From Acidimicrobiales bacterium (GTDB lineage: Bacteria; Actinomycetota; Acidimicrobiia; Acidimicrobiales; Iamiaceae), in NCBI GenBank assembly GCA_035630295.1, contig DASQKY010000032.1:1-64000 (forward strand): a stretch of DNA of 64,000 nt, written 5' to 3'. Position numbers and translations under genes: made by a program. The notes under the pieces are model-generated. The model made no database searches. It was not told the DNA's origin and saw nothing but the letters and a program-made list of their open reading frames with translations. This document shows, piece after piece, positions 42,131 to 49,506 of this stretch; the stretch's first letter is position 1; every line of letters begins with the position of its first letter.

Positions 42131-43731
42131 GGGCGCCCCCCCGGAGCGGCCGCCGCGGCCAGGGTGGCCTCGACCTCGGCCACGGTCAGGTGGGGGGGCA
42201 GGACCCGGAGCACCTGGGGGGCGAACAGCGAACCGGCGAGCACGTCGCGGGCCGGCCCGTCGGCCACCACCTCGCCCCCGCCCAGGACCACGGCTCGGGT
42301 GGCGCAGCGGGCGGCCAGCTCGACGTCGTGAGTGGCCACCACCACGGTGCCCCCGGCGGCGGCGTGGCCGGTGACGGCCCGCTCCAGGGCGGCCCGGGAG
42401 GCGGCGTCGATGCCCCGGGTGGGCTCGTCGAGGAGGAGCACCTCGGCCCCGCCGGCGGCCACCGCGGCCACCGCCACCCGCTGGCGCTCGCCGGTGGAGA
42501 GGCTGCGGGGGTGCCGGTCGGCCAGCCCGGCCAGCCCCAGCCGGTCCAGCCAGGCGTCGACGCCGTCGGGCGGGCGGCGCAGCAGGCGGGTGGTCTCGGC
42601 CACCTCGGCCCGCACCGTCGCCGCGAACAGCAGGCTGCTCGGGTCCTGGGGCACCAGCGCCACCCGGCCCGACCGCTCGACGGTCCCGGCCCCGGGGGCG
42701 GCCAGGCCGGCCAGGGCCCGCAGCAGCGTGGTCTTGCCGGCCCCGTTGCGGCCCAGCAGGGCCACCACCTCGCCGGCCCGCAGCTCCAGGTCCACCCCGG
42801 CCAGCACGGGGGGGTGGCCGGCGTGGCCCACGGCCAGGCCCCGGGCCCGCAGCCGGACCGGGCCCGGGGCGGGGGCCGCCACCGAGCCCGGGCCGGTGGG
42901 GGCCCGCTCGGCCACCGGCGCCGGGAGCGGGGTGTCGCGGGCCCGCCGCCGGGCGTCGCGCACGGTCAGGGGCACCGGGTCCCAGCCCAGGAGCCGGCCC
43001 AGGTGGGCCACGGGCGGGGCCCCCGGGTGGTCGGCCAGCACCGCACCGGGCGCCCCCTGGGCGGTGATCCGGCCGTCGGCCACCACCACCGCCCGGTCGG
43101 CCATGGGCCCGGCCCGCTCCAGCCGGTGCTCGGCCATGACCACGGTGGTGCCCAGGTCGTCGGCCAGCCGGGCCACCGCGGCCAGGACGTCGTCGGCGCC
43201 CTGGGGGTCGAGCATGGAGGTGGGCTCGTCCAGGACCAGCACGGCGGGGGCGGCGGCCAGGGCCCCGGCCACCGCGCTGCGCTGGCGCTCGCCCCCCGAG
43301 AGGGTGGACGGGGACCGGTGCCGCAGGGCGGCGATGCCCACCGCGTCGAGCACCTCCTCGACCCGCCGTCGCATCTCGGCCTCGGGCATGCCCAGGTTCT
43401 CCAGCACGAAGGCCACGTCGTGCTCGACCTCGTCCACCACCACGTGGGCCTCGGGGTCCTGGTGCACGAAGCCCACGGTGCCGGCCAGGTCCCGGGGCCG
43501 GGCCGCGGTCACGTCGCGCCCGCTGACCACGACCCGGCCCCGGAACCGGCCCCCGCTGGCCCGGGGGACCAGGCGGTTCACCGTCCGCAGCAGGGTGCTC
43601 TTGCCCGAGCCGCTGTCGCCCACCACCACCACCACCTCGCCCCCGGCCACGGCCAGGTCGATCCCGGCCAGCACCGGCGGCCCGTCGGGGTAGGCGAACC
43701 CGACGCCCTCCCAGGCCACGTCGCCGGTCAT
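42127..43731 (-). CDS. ECF transporter ATPase, two ABC domains fused
   Basis: 534 residues. First ABC half: Walker A GDSGSGKSTLL, signature LSGGERQRSAVAG, Walker B VLVLDEPTSMLDP. A linker of about 60 residues follows. Second half: GRNGAGKTTLLRALAGL, LSTGERQRVAVAA, LLLDEPTRGIDAAS. It joins EcfA1 and EcfA2 in one chain, as in some actinobacterial systems. ATP hydrolysis powers vitamin release through EcfT. The ATG at 43731 overlaps the T-component stop (ATGA). Confidence 0.93.
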   Translation of the reverse strand: MTGDVAWEGVGFAYPDGPPVLAGIDLAVAGGEVVVVVGDSGSGKSTLLRTVNRLVPRASGGRFRGRVVVSGRDVTAARPRDLAGTVGFVHQDPEAHVVVDEVEHDVAFVLENLGMPEAEMRRRVEEVLDAVGIAALRHRSPSTLSGGERQRSAVAGALAAAPAVLVLDEPTSMLDPQGADDVLAAVARLADDLGTTVVMAEHRLERAGPMADRAVVVADGRITAQGAPGAVLADHPGAPPVAHLGRLLGWDPVPLTVRDARRRARDTPLPAPVAERAPTGPGSVAAPAPGPVRLRARGLAVGHAGHPPVLAGVDLELRAGEVVALLGRNGAGKTTLLRALAGLAAPGAGTVERSGRVALVPQDPSSLLFAATVRAEVAETTRLLRRPPDGVDAWLDRLGLAGLADRHPRSLSTGERQRVAVAAVAAGGAEVLLLDEPTRGIDAASRAALERAVTGHAAAGGTVVVATHDVELAARCATRAVVLGGGEVVADGPARDVLAGSLFAPQVLRVLPPHLTVAEVEATLAAAAAPGGRP

Positions 43732-44798
43732 CGGGGCGGGGACCCGGGGGTGGGGCTGCGGACCAGGGCCGGCGCGGCCAGGCCGAGCAGGGCGGCGGCG
43801 GGCAGCAGCGGGAGGCCGGGAGCCCGGAACGGCAGCACCGCCGGGTCCCAGGCCAGGTCGACACCGGCGGCGCTGCAGGCCCCCAGCACCACCGGCACGG
43901 CCAGCACAGCGGCGCTCACCGCGGCGTCCAGCCGGCGCAGGGGGCGCCGCCGGTAGCGGGTGGGGGCGGAGCGGCCGCTGGCCACCACCGCGGCGACCAG
44001 GGCCACCACCCCGCCCCCGGCCAGGGCCGCGGCCACCGTCGGGGCCCGGCCCACCAGGGCCACCACCGAGCCCCCCAGGCCCAGCAGGGCCAGGCCGCCG
44101 AGCAGGGCGGTGGCCCGGTCCGAGGCCGTGGCCCGGGTCCGCCCGTAGCCCCGGGAGTCCATCGACTCGGCCAAGCGGACGGCCCGTTCCAGGCCCGTCT
44201 CCAGCACAGGCAGGGCCAGGCGGACGGCCCGCCCCCGCCGGACGCGGGCCCCGCCGGTGCGGGCCCGGTCGGCGTCGCGGGCGGCGGCCGCGGCCTCCAG
44301 CGTGGAGGGCACGAAGGCCAGGGCCACGGTGAGGACCAGGCCCGGCTCGTGGAAGGCCCGGGGGGCCACGGCCAGCAGCTCGTGGTGCGAGGCCACGGCG
44401 TTGAAGGCCCCGAACCCGGCGATGATCCCGACCACCAGGAGGCTGTCGATGGCGGTCTGGAGCACCACCGCCTCGGACACCACGCCCCCCACCGAGAAGC
44501 CCCCCAGGGCGGTGGGCAGCGTGAGCCGGGGCAGGTGGACCAGCCCGCCCTGGGCGCCGGTGGCCAGCGGCGTGGTCAGGCCGATGAGCACCACCCGGAG
44601 GGCGCCGAAGGCCACGGCCACGGTGACCAGCACCGGGAAGGCCCGGGCCAGGGAGCCGGGCCGGCGGTGGGCCTCGACCACGACCCACACCGTGGCCAGC
44701 ACGATGGCCACCAGCAGCGGGTTGGGGGCCAGCTGTAGCGAGACGGTGACGGCGATGGCCCACACGAGCCAGGTGACGGAGTGGAGGGGGCTGGTCAC
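43728..44798 (-). CDS. ECF transporter T component (EcfT)
   Basis: 356 residues. About five membrane helices in the N-terminal part, the coupling segment RAVRLAESMDSRGYGRTRAT with the xRG motif characteristic of EcfT, and further helices at the C-terminus. It joins S component and ATPases. The GTG at 44798 has AGGAGGTGGCAC before it. A TACCGT on the minus strand at 44842-44847 is a candidate -10, overlapping the opposite-strand promoter of the riboswitch operon. First gene of the ECF operon. Confidence 0.87.
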   Translation of the reverse strand: MTSPLHSVTWLVWAIAVTVSLQLAPNPLLVAIVLATVWVVVEAHRRPGSLARAFPVLVTVAVAFGALRVVLIGLTTPLATGAQGGLVHLPRLTLPTALGGFSVGGVVSEAVVLQTAIDSLLVVGIIAGFGAFNAVASHHELLAVAPRAFHEPGLVLTVALAFVPSTLEAAAAARDADRARTGGARVRRGRAVRLALPVLETGLERAVRLAESMDSRGYGRTRATASDRATALLGGLALLGLGGSVVALVGRAPTVAAALAGGGVVALVAAVVASGRSAPTRYRRRPLRRLDAAVSAAVLAVPVVLGACSAAGVDLAWDPAVLPFRAPGLPLLPAAALLGLAAPALVRSPTPGSPPR

Positions 44799-44817
44799 GT
44801 GCCACCTCCTGCGGTCT

Positions 44818-44846
44818 TTGACCGGAGCGGACCCCGTGCGTACGGT
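44818..44846 (+). promoter_or_regulatory. promoter of the cobalamin-riboswitch operon, TTGACC-N17-TACGGT
   Basis: A -35 (44818-44823) and a -10 (44841-44846) are separated by exactly 17 bp. The transcript would start near 44853 and carry the riboswitch. With 50281-50309 it is the clearest two-box promoter in the window. Confidence 0.75.
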
Positions 44847-44850
44847 ACGC
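44838..44850. promoter_or_regulatory. palindrome GCGTAC-G-GTACGC over both -10 boxes
   Basis: Perfect 6-bp arms around one central base. Because of the symmetry it contains TACGGT on the plus strand and TACCGT on the minus strand, so it may serve as a shared, mutually exclusive -10 element for the riboswitch operon and the ECF operon, or as a repressor site. Confidence 0.5.
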
Positions 44851-44854
44851 AGCC

Positions 44855-45005
44855 AGCAGAGGTCGGCCGCAACCCGGATGTTGCGGTCGGTCGAGACCCG
44901 GGACCAGACAACCCGGGGCGACGGGGGAAGTCCGGTGAGAGTCCGGCGCTGACCCGCAGCTGTAAGCGGTCCTCGGACCGTGAGCCAGGAGACCCGCCCT
45001 GCCGC
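44855..45005 (+). promoter_or_regulatory. cobalamin riboswitch
   Basis: Core elements are all present in order: GGGGAAGTCCGGTGAGAGTC (44923-44942), then CCGGCGCTGACCCGCAGCTG (44943-44962), a variable stem CGGTC-CTCG-GACCG (44967-44980), and the B12 box GAGCCAGGAGACCCGCC (44982-44998). These match the conserved P3/J3-4 and B12-box sequences of adenosyl- or methyl-cobalamin riboswitches. The 5' boundary is approximate. It lies in the leader of the toroid gene and should turn off the operon when cobalamin is abundant. Confidence 0.93.
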
Positions 45006-45031
45006 CGGACACCCCGTCCGGGCCTGTTCCC

Positions 45032-45047
45032 GGCCGCACCCGCGGCC
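45032..45047 (+). other. hairpin GGCCGC-acc c-GCGGCC in the riboswitch leader
   Basis: A 6-bp perfect stem with a 4-base loop, 34 bases after the B12 box. It has no T-tract, so it is more likely an RNA spacer or part of a switching structure than an intrinsic terminator. Confidence 0.35.
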
Positions 45048-45061
45048 CGACCGCCCCTCGT

Positions 45062-45086
45062 GGAACGTGGGGGCACAGGAGGTTCC
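45062..45086 (+). promoter_or_regulatory. expression-platform candidate: stem hiding the ribosome site
   Basis: GGAAC (45062-45066) can pair with GTTCC (45082-45086). The Shine-Dalgarno AGGAGG (45077-45082) lies in the loop and touches the stem, so the pairing would restrict translation. This favours translational control by the riboswitch. Confidence 0.4.
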
Positions 45087-45091
45087 CGCGC

Positions 45092-46807
45092 ATGCGCACC
45101 CGTCTCTTGGCGACGGCCGGCTTGACCGCCACCCTCGCCCTTCCCTCCCTCCTCGGCCCGCTCGGCGCCGGGGCCGCCCCGACGGCCCCCCGCCCCCGGG
45201 CCAGCGACGCAGTCGAGGCCGCGGTGGCCTGGCTGGAGACCCAGCAGCAGGCCGACGGGGGCTTCGACGGCGCCGGGTTCCCCGGCTTCGAGACCCCTGA
45301 CGTCGTGCTGGCCCTGGCCGCCGCCGGCCAGAGCGGGCCGGGGTGGAGCGAGGCCGAGGCCCTGGCCGCGGTCCAGGCCGTGGCCACCCCCGGGGGCCTC
45401 GACGCCCTCGACGCCCTCGACGACCTGGTCGACACGCCGACGTCGCCGACCCAGGCGGCCAAGGTCATCGCCCTCGACGTGGTGCCCCTGGGCCTCGACA
45501 CCGGCGACTTCGACCCCTCGGGCGACAGCGCCGCCCCCGTCGACCTCCTGGCCCTGGTGCGCTCGGGGGCCGGCGACGGCTCGTACCCGAACCTGGCCTT
45601 CAACGGGCAGGTCTACGTGGCCTGGGCCCTGGCCACGCTGGGCGAGCCGGTCCCGGCCCCCCTCCTGGCCCTCATCGACGGGGCCCAGCAGGCCAACGGC
45701 AGCTTCGACTACTCGGGCCTGCCCGGGGGGAGCGACATCGATCCCGACCTGACGGCGTCGGTGATCATGGCCCTGACCCTGGCCGGCCGGCCCGCCACCG
45801 ACCCGACCGTGCGCGGCGCCGTCCTGGCCCTGGGCCGGGCCCAGGGGTGGAACGGCGAGTGGGCCTCGCCCTTCGACGACGGCAACCCCAACTCCACGGC
45901 CCAGGCCATGCTGGCCGCGGTCACCCTGGGCTCCGATCCGGAGACGCCGTGCTGGCGGGACCGGGCCGACGGCCGCTTCACCGGCGTGCGCTACCGGTCG
46001 CCCTCGGTCTCGCTCCTGCGTCGCCAGGCCGGCGACGGCTCCGTCGCCAGCCCCAGCGACGGCCCCAGCCGCAACACCTTCGGCACCGCCCAGACCGTCC
46101 AGGCCCTGGTGGCCGCGGAGGGGCCCTGGCCCTACGCCGGCGCCGGCTGCTCGACCGCCAGCCCCGGGGACAGTCGCCGCCTGGTCAACGCCCACTACGT
46201 GGACCTGCTGGGCCGCTTCAGCGACCAGGCCGGGGCCCAGTTCTGGGTCGGGCTCCTCGATGCCGGGATCGACCCCGCCCGGGTGTCCCAGCGCCTCACC
46301 GGCACGCCGGAGTACGGCCGCCGGGTGGTCGACGAGATGTACCGGGCCTACCTGGACCGCCCCGCCTCGCCGGCCGAGCGGGCCGCCGGGGCGCCGGGCG
46401 TCCTGGCCGGCCGGCGCCTGGACCGGGCCGCCGCCATCCTGGGCAGCCAGGAGTACTACGAGGGCGCGGTCGAGGACCCGACGCCCCCCTCCGCCGCGGC
46501 CTGGGTCTCGGCCCTCTACCGCGACGTGCTGGGCCGCACCGGCGACGACGGGGCGTTGGCCTGGCTGCGCGGCCAGCTCGAGGCCGGCCGGAGCCGGGCC
46601 GCGGTGGCCCGCACCTTGCTGCGCACCGACGAGGCCCTGGGCGTCATGGTCGACGGGTTCTACCGGGACCTGCTGCGCCGCCGCAGCGATCCGAGCGGCC
46701 GCGCCTTCTGGGTGCGCCTCTTCCAGCGGGGCCGCAGCCCCGAGGCCCTGGTGCTGCTCATCGCCGGCTCGGCCGAGTACGTGGCCGCCACCCGGGCCCC
46801 CGCCTGA
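45092..46807 (+). CDS. secreted alpha/alpha-toroid protein with DUF4214 repeats, riboswitch-controlled
   Basis: 571 residues. Signal peptide 1-29 (LLATAGLTATLALPSLLGPL, cleaved near GAGA). Residues about 38-350 hold prenyltransferase/squalene-cyclase-type repeats (AVAWLETQQQADGGFDGAGF; GAQQANGSFDYSGLPGG; ALGRAQGWNGEWASPFDDGN; RRQAGDGSVASPSDG), the alpha6/alpha6 barrel fold. Residues about 360-571 are DUF4214 repeats (NAHYVDLLGRFSDQAGAQFW; ALYRDVLGRTGDDGALAWL; GFYRDLLRRRSDPSGRAFWV). The alpha domain of transcobalamin and intrinsic factor has the same barrel, and the gene sits behind a cobalamin riboswitch, so B12 binding is proposed. Classical cyclase catalytic motifs are absent. AGGAGG lies 9 bases before the ATG. 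Confidence 0.9.
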   Translation: MRTRLLATAGLTATLALPSLLGPLGAGAAPTAPRPRASDAVEAAVAWLETQQQADGGFDGAGFPGFETPDVVLALAAAGQSGPGWSEAEALAAVQAVATPGGLDALDALDDLVDTPTSPTQAAKVIALDVVPLGLDTGDFDPSGDSAAPVDLLALVRSGAGDGSYPNLAFNGQVYVAWALATLGEPVPAPLLALIDGAQQANGSFDYSGLPGGSDIDPDLTASVIMALTLAGRPATDPTVRGAVLALGRAQGWNGEWASPFDDGNPNSTAQAMLAAVTLGSDPETPCWRDRADGRFTGVRYRSPSVSLLRRQAGDGSVASPSDGPSRNTFGTAQTVQALVAAEGPWPYAGAGCSTASPGDSRRLVNAHYVDLLGRFSDQAGAQFWVGLLDAGIDPARVSQRLTGTPEYGRRVVDEMYRAYLDRPASPAERAAGAPGVLAGRRLDRAAAILGSQEYYEGAVEDPTPPSAAAWVSALYRDVLGRTGDDGALAWLRGQLEAGRSRAAVARTLLRTDEALGVMVDGFYRDLLRRRSDPSGRAFWVRLFQRGRSPEALVLLIAGSAEYVAATRAPA

Positions 46808-46808
46808 C

Positions 46809-47870
46809 ATGGCCTGCCGGTCCCGGTCCCGCTCCGGCCGCACGGTCGCGGCCACGGTGGCCGTCGCCGTGGTGCTGGCCGGCCTGGTGTCGGGGCCCCC
46901 GTCCCCCGCCGGGGCGCAGGACCCACAGCCCCGGGCCGCCACCTGCACCACCGCCGAGGGCGAGGTGTCCGTGGGCCAGGTGCTGGTGGTGGTGTCCTTC
47001 CCGGGGGGCCGGGTGGCGCGCTGCGCCGCCGCCGGCGGGTCGGGCATCGACGTGCTCCAGCGAGCCGGCTTCGGCGCCGTCCTCTCCGGCTACGGCACGG
47101 TGGGGGGGCAGGCCGCGGTGTGCGCCATCACCGACCCCTCCTCCGGCCAGCAGGTCGGCTGCCAGACCGGGCCGAGGTGCCTGACCTGCGCGTCCCCCGA
47201 CTCCTGGACCTACTACCGGTGCTGGCAGTACTCCACGGTGGGCGCCGGCTCCACCGTCCCCCCGGGCGGCTCGATCGAGGCCTGGCACTTCGGCCACAGC
47301 CGCACCTGGCCCGGGGCCCGCCCGGCGGCGTGCGACAGCGACGGCGACGACACCCTGCCCACCCCACCGCCTCCCCCTCCGCCCCCGCCCGGGGGCGGCT
47401 CCGGGGCGACCGGCGGCGGCGGGGGCGGTGGTGCCGGCGGGACCGGTGGCGTCGGCGGGACCGGCGGGCCGGCGACCGGCGGGACCGGCGGGGGAGGGCC
47501 CCCCTCCGGCCCGGGCGGCACCGGTGCCGACGACCCGATCGACCCCTCCGCCCCCGGCTCGCCGGGGGCCACCGCCCCCCGGCCCGGCGGTCCCGGGGCC
47601 TCGTCGTCCTCCTCGACCACCGCCGCGGGGTCCTCGACCACCGCGGCGGAGGGCGAGGGGTCGGGCCGCGGCCCGGCCGACCCCGAGGACGAGGCGGCGG
47701 GCGACGCCATCGCCGCCTCGTCGCCCCTCCCCGGCCCGGGCTCCGGCGACGACGGTGGCTCCGGTGGCGGCGCGGTGCTGCCCCTGGTCCTGACCGGGGT
47801 GGCGGTGGCCGTGCTGGGCGCCGTGGCCCTCCGGCTCCGGCGCCGGCGCGGCGGGGCCGTCGCCCCCTGA
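46809..47870 (+). CDS. membrane-anchored DUF4430-like (transcobalamin beta-domain-like) protein
   Basis: 353 residues starting one base after the toroid stop. Signal peptide 1-36. Residues about 45-160: GSGIDVLQRAGFGAVLSGYG, then AVCAI, SPDSWTYYRCWQYSTVGAGS and PPGGSIEAWHFG, the pattern of DUF4430, whose fold is shared with the beta domain of transcobalamin. A long Pro/Gly linker (about 180-235) and a Ser/Thr segment follow, enough to cross the wall. A C-terminal helix (VLPLVLTGVAVAVLGAVALR) with Arg cluster anchors it. Six Cys in the domain suggest disulfides. It would form the second half of a split B12-binding unit with the gene upstream. Confidence 0.85.
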   Translation: MACRSRSRSGRTVAATVAVAVVLAGLVSGPPSPAGAQDPQPRAATCTTAEGEVSVGQVLVVVSFPGGRVARCAAAGGSGIDVLQRAGFGAVLSGYGTVGGQAAVCAITDPSSGQQVGCQTGPRCLTCASPDSWTYYRCWQYSTVGAGSTVPPGGSIEAWHFGHSRTWPGARPAACDSDGDDTLPTPPPPPPPPPGGGSGATGGGGGGGAGGTGGVGGTGGPATGGTGGGGPPSGPGGTGADDPIDPSAPGSPGATAPRPGGPGASSSSSTTAAGSSTTAAEGEGSGRGPADPEDEAAGDAIAASSPLPGPGSGDDGGSGGGAVLPLVLTGVAVAVLGAVALRLRRRRGGAVAP

Positions 47871-47900
47871 ACCCGAGCGGCGGGCCGCTCCCGGCGGGGG

Positions 47901-47906
47901 TAGCGT
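47901..47906 (+). promoter_or_regulatory. -10 box TAGCGT, leaderless arrangement
   Basis: TAGCGT ends 8 bases before the ATG at 47915 and separates this gene from the B12 operon. Confidence 0.45.
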
Positions 47907-47914
47907 CGCCGCCC

Positions 47915-48409
47915 ATGATCCGGGCGCTGGTGCTGAACGTCACCTACGAGCCCCTGAGCGTCGTGGCCGGGCGGCGGGCCGCCCTGCTGGTCCTGGCCGA
48001 GCGGGCCGAGCTGGTCCACGAGAGCGACGAGGTGCTCCACTCGGCCCGCCTGGTCCTGCCGGTGCCGTCGGTGGTCCGCCTCCGCACGCTGGTGCGGGTG
48101 CCCTACCAGCGGACCATCCCCCTCAGCCGCCGGGGGGTGCTGGCCCGCGACGGCCACGCCTGCCAGTACTGCGGGTCCCGGGCCGAGACCATCGACCACG
48201 TCATGCCCCGGAGCCGGGGCGGCACCCACACCTGGGAGAACGTGGTGGCCGCCTGCCGGCCCTGCAACCTCCGCAAGGGCAGCCGCCTGCTGGCCGACAC
48301 CACCCTGCGCCTGGCCGCCCTGCCCGGCCCGCCCCGCCGCAGCGCCTGGGTCACAGTGGCGGCCGGTCCCGTCCCCCCGCTGTGGGAGCCGTACCTCCAG
48401 GCCGCATGA
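47915..48409 (+). CDS. HNH endonuclease-family protein
   Basis: 164 residues. N-terminal 80 residues (LVLNVTYEPLSVVAGRRAAL) are typical of a widespread actinobacterial HNH family. The nuclease core has CQYCGSRAETIDHVMPRSRG, then THTWENVVAACRPCNLRKGS, containing the catalytic His in DHV, Asn in ENVV and two zinc CxxC pairs. DNA target unknown. Such genes are usually chromosomal housekeeping rather than mobile. Its stop overlaps the next ATG. Confidence 0.9.
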   Translation: MIRALVLNVTYEPLSVVAGRRAALLVLAERAELVHESDEVLHSARLVLPVPSVVRLRTLVRVPYQRTIPLSRRGVLARDGHACQYCGSRAETIDHVMPRSRGGTHTWENVVAACRPCNLRKGSRLLADTTLRLAALPGPPRRSAWVTVAAGPVPPLWEPYLQAA

Positions 48410-49506
48410 GCGGCACCGGGCCGCCCCCCGTGGCCGTGACCCTGCACCGCGTGCGCCTCCCGTTGCGGGCGCCCCACGTCGCCGCCCACGGGCGGGAGGA
48501 CGGGCGCGAGGTGGTCCTGGTGGGCGTCACCGACGACGACGGGGTGGTGGGGTGGGGCGAGTGCCCGGCCCTGTCGGTGCCCGGCTACGCCCCGGAGTGG
48601 ATCGACGGGGCGTGGTGGGTGCTGAGCCGGCTGCTGGGCCCCGCCGTCCTGGCCGGGCGGGGCGCGGACGGGGTGCCCGGCCATCCCATGGCCAGCGGGG
48701 CGGTCCGTGACGCCCTGCTGGACCTGCGGCTCCGGCAGGCGGGGGAGGGGCCGGCGTCCGCCCTCGGGCCCCTGGCCCCCACGGTGGCCTTCGGCGTCGC
48801 CGTGGGCCTGGACGACGACCCCGACCGGGTGGCCGCCGCCGCCGCCGGGGCGGTGGCCGCCGGGGCCTCGCTGGTGGTGGTGAAGGTCCGGCCCGGGTGG
48901 GCGGCGGTGCCCCTGGCCGCGGCCCGCGACGCCGCCCCCGGCGTGGCCGTGGCCGTGGACGCCAACGGCAGCTTCACCGAGGACGACATCGACGAGCTCC
49001 GGGCCCTGGACCGGCTGGGGCCGGCCTTCGTCGAGCAACCCCTCCCCGCCGAGGACCTGGTCGGGTCGGCCCGCCTGTCCCGGGCCCTCGACGCGCCGGT
49101 GGCCCTGGACGAGGCCGTGACCGGCCCGGGCGCCCTGGAGGCGGCCGTGGCCCTGGGGGCGGGGGCCATCCTGACCGTGAAGCCGGCCCGGGCCGGCGGC
49201 GTGGAGGCGGCGGCCGCCCTGGTGGTCCGGGCCGCGGCCGCGGGGTGGGGCGTCCACGCCGGCGGGATGCTGGAGAGCGGTGTGGGCCGGGCCGCGGCCC
49301 GGGCCGTGGCCGCCCTGCCGGCGGTGGCCGGCCCCGCCCTCCTGGGCTCGACCCACCTGCTGTTCACCGCGGACGTGGTGGCCCCGGCCCCCGGCCCGGC
49401 CCCACGCGGCCGGGTGGCGGTGCACCCCGGGCCCGGGCTGGTCCCGGCGCCCGACCCCGAGCGCCTGGCGGAGCTCGCGGTGGCCACCTGGCACCGGTCC
49501 CGGTGA
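48406..49506 (+). CDS. menC: o-succinylbenzoate synthase-like enolase-superfamily enzyme
   Basis: 366 residues. Enolase-superfamily metal ligands appear in order: VAVDANGSFTEDD (Asp), FVEQPLPAEDL (Glu), VALDEAVTG (Asp), followed by LTVKPARAGG (Lys). HAGGMLESGVGRAAARAVAA matches the OSBS / N-succinylamino acid racemase branch. The usual KxK before the first Asp is KVR here (VVVKVRPGW), so one active-site Lys is Arg. OSBS makes the menaquinone precursor; racemase activity is the alternative. No other men gene is near. ATGA overlap with the HNH gene and GTGA overlap with the next gene. Confidence 0.75.
   Translation: MSGTGPPPVAVTLHRVRLPLRAPHVAAHGREDGREVVLVGVTDDDGVVGWGECPALSVPGYAPEWIDGAWWVLSRLLGPAVLAGRGADGVPGHPMASGAVRDALLDLRLRQAGEGPASALGPLAPTVAFGVAVGLDDDPDRVAAAAAGAVAAGASLVVVKVRPGWAAVPLAAARDAAPGVAVAVDANGSFTEDDIDELRALDRLGPAFVEQPLPAEDLVGSARLSRALDAPVALDEAVTGPGALEAAVALGAGAILTVKPARAGGVEAAAALVVRAAAAGWGVHAGGMLESGVGRAAARAVAALPAVAGPALLGSTHLLFTADVVAPAPGPAPRGRVAVHPGPGLVPAPDPERLAELAVATWHRSR

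Noticed and set aside
44841-44847. A second cobalamin riboswitch on the minus strand for the ECF operon
   Set aside because: Only 44 to 50 bases separate the candidate minus-strand -10 from the EcfT start, and no B12 box is present there.
45032-45047. Intrinsic terminator as riboswitch expression platform
   Set aside because: The hairpin has no following T-tract. Control at the ribosome site fits the sequence better.
47360-47520. GC-rich Gly/Pro repeats as a PE_PGRS-like or mobile repeat
   Set aside because: The stretch is an irregular linker inside one reading frame between a folded domain and a membrane anchor.
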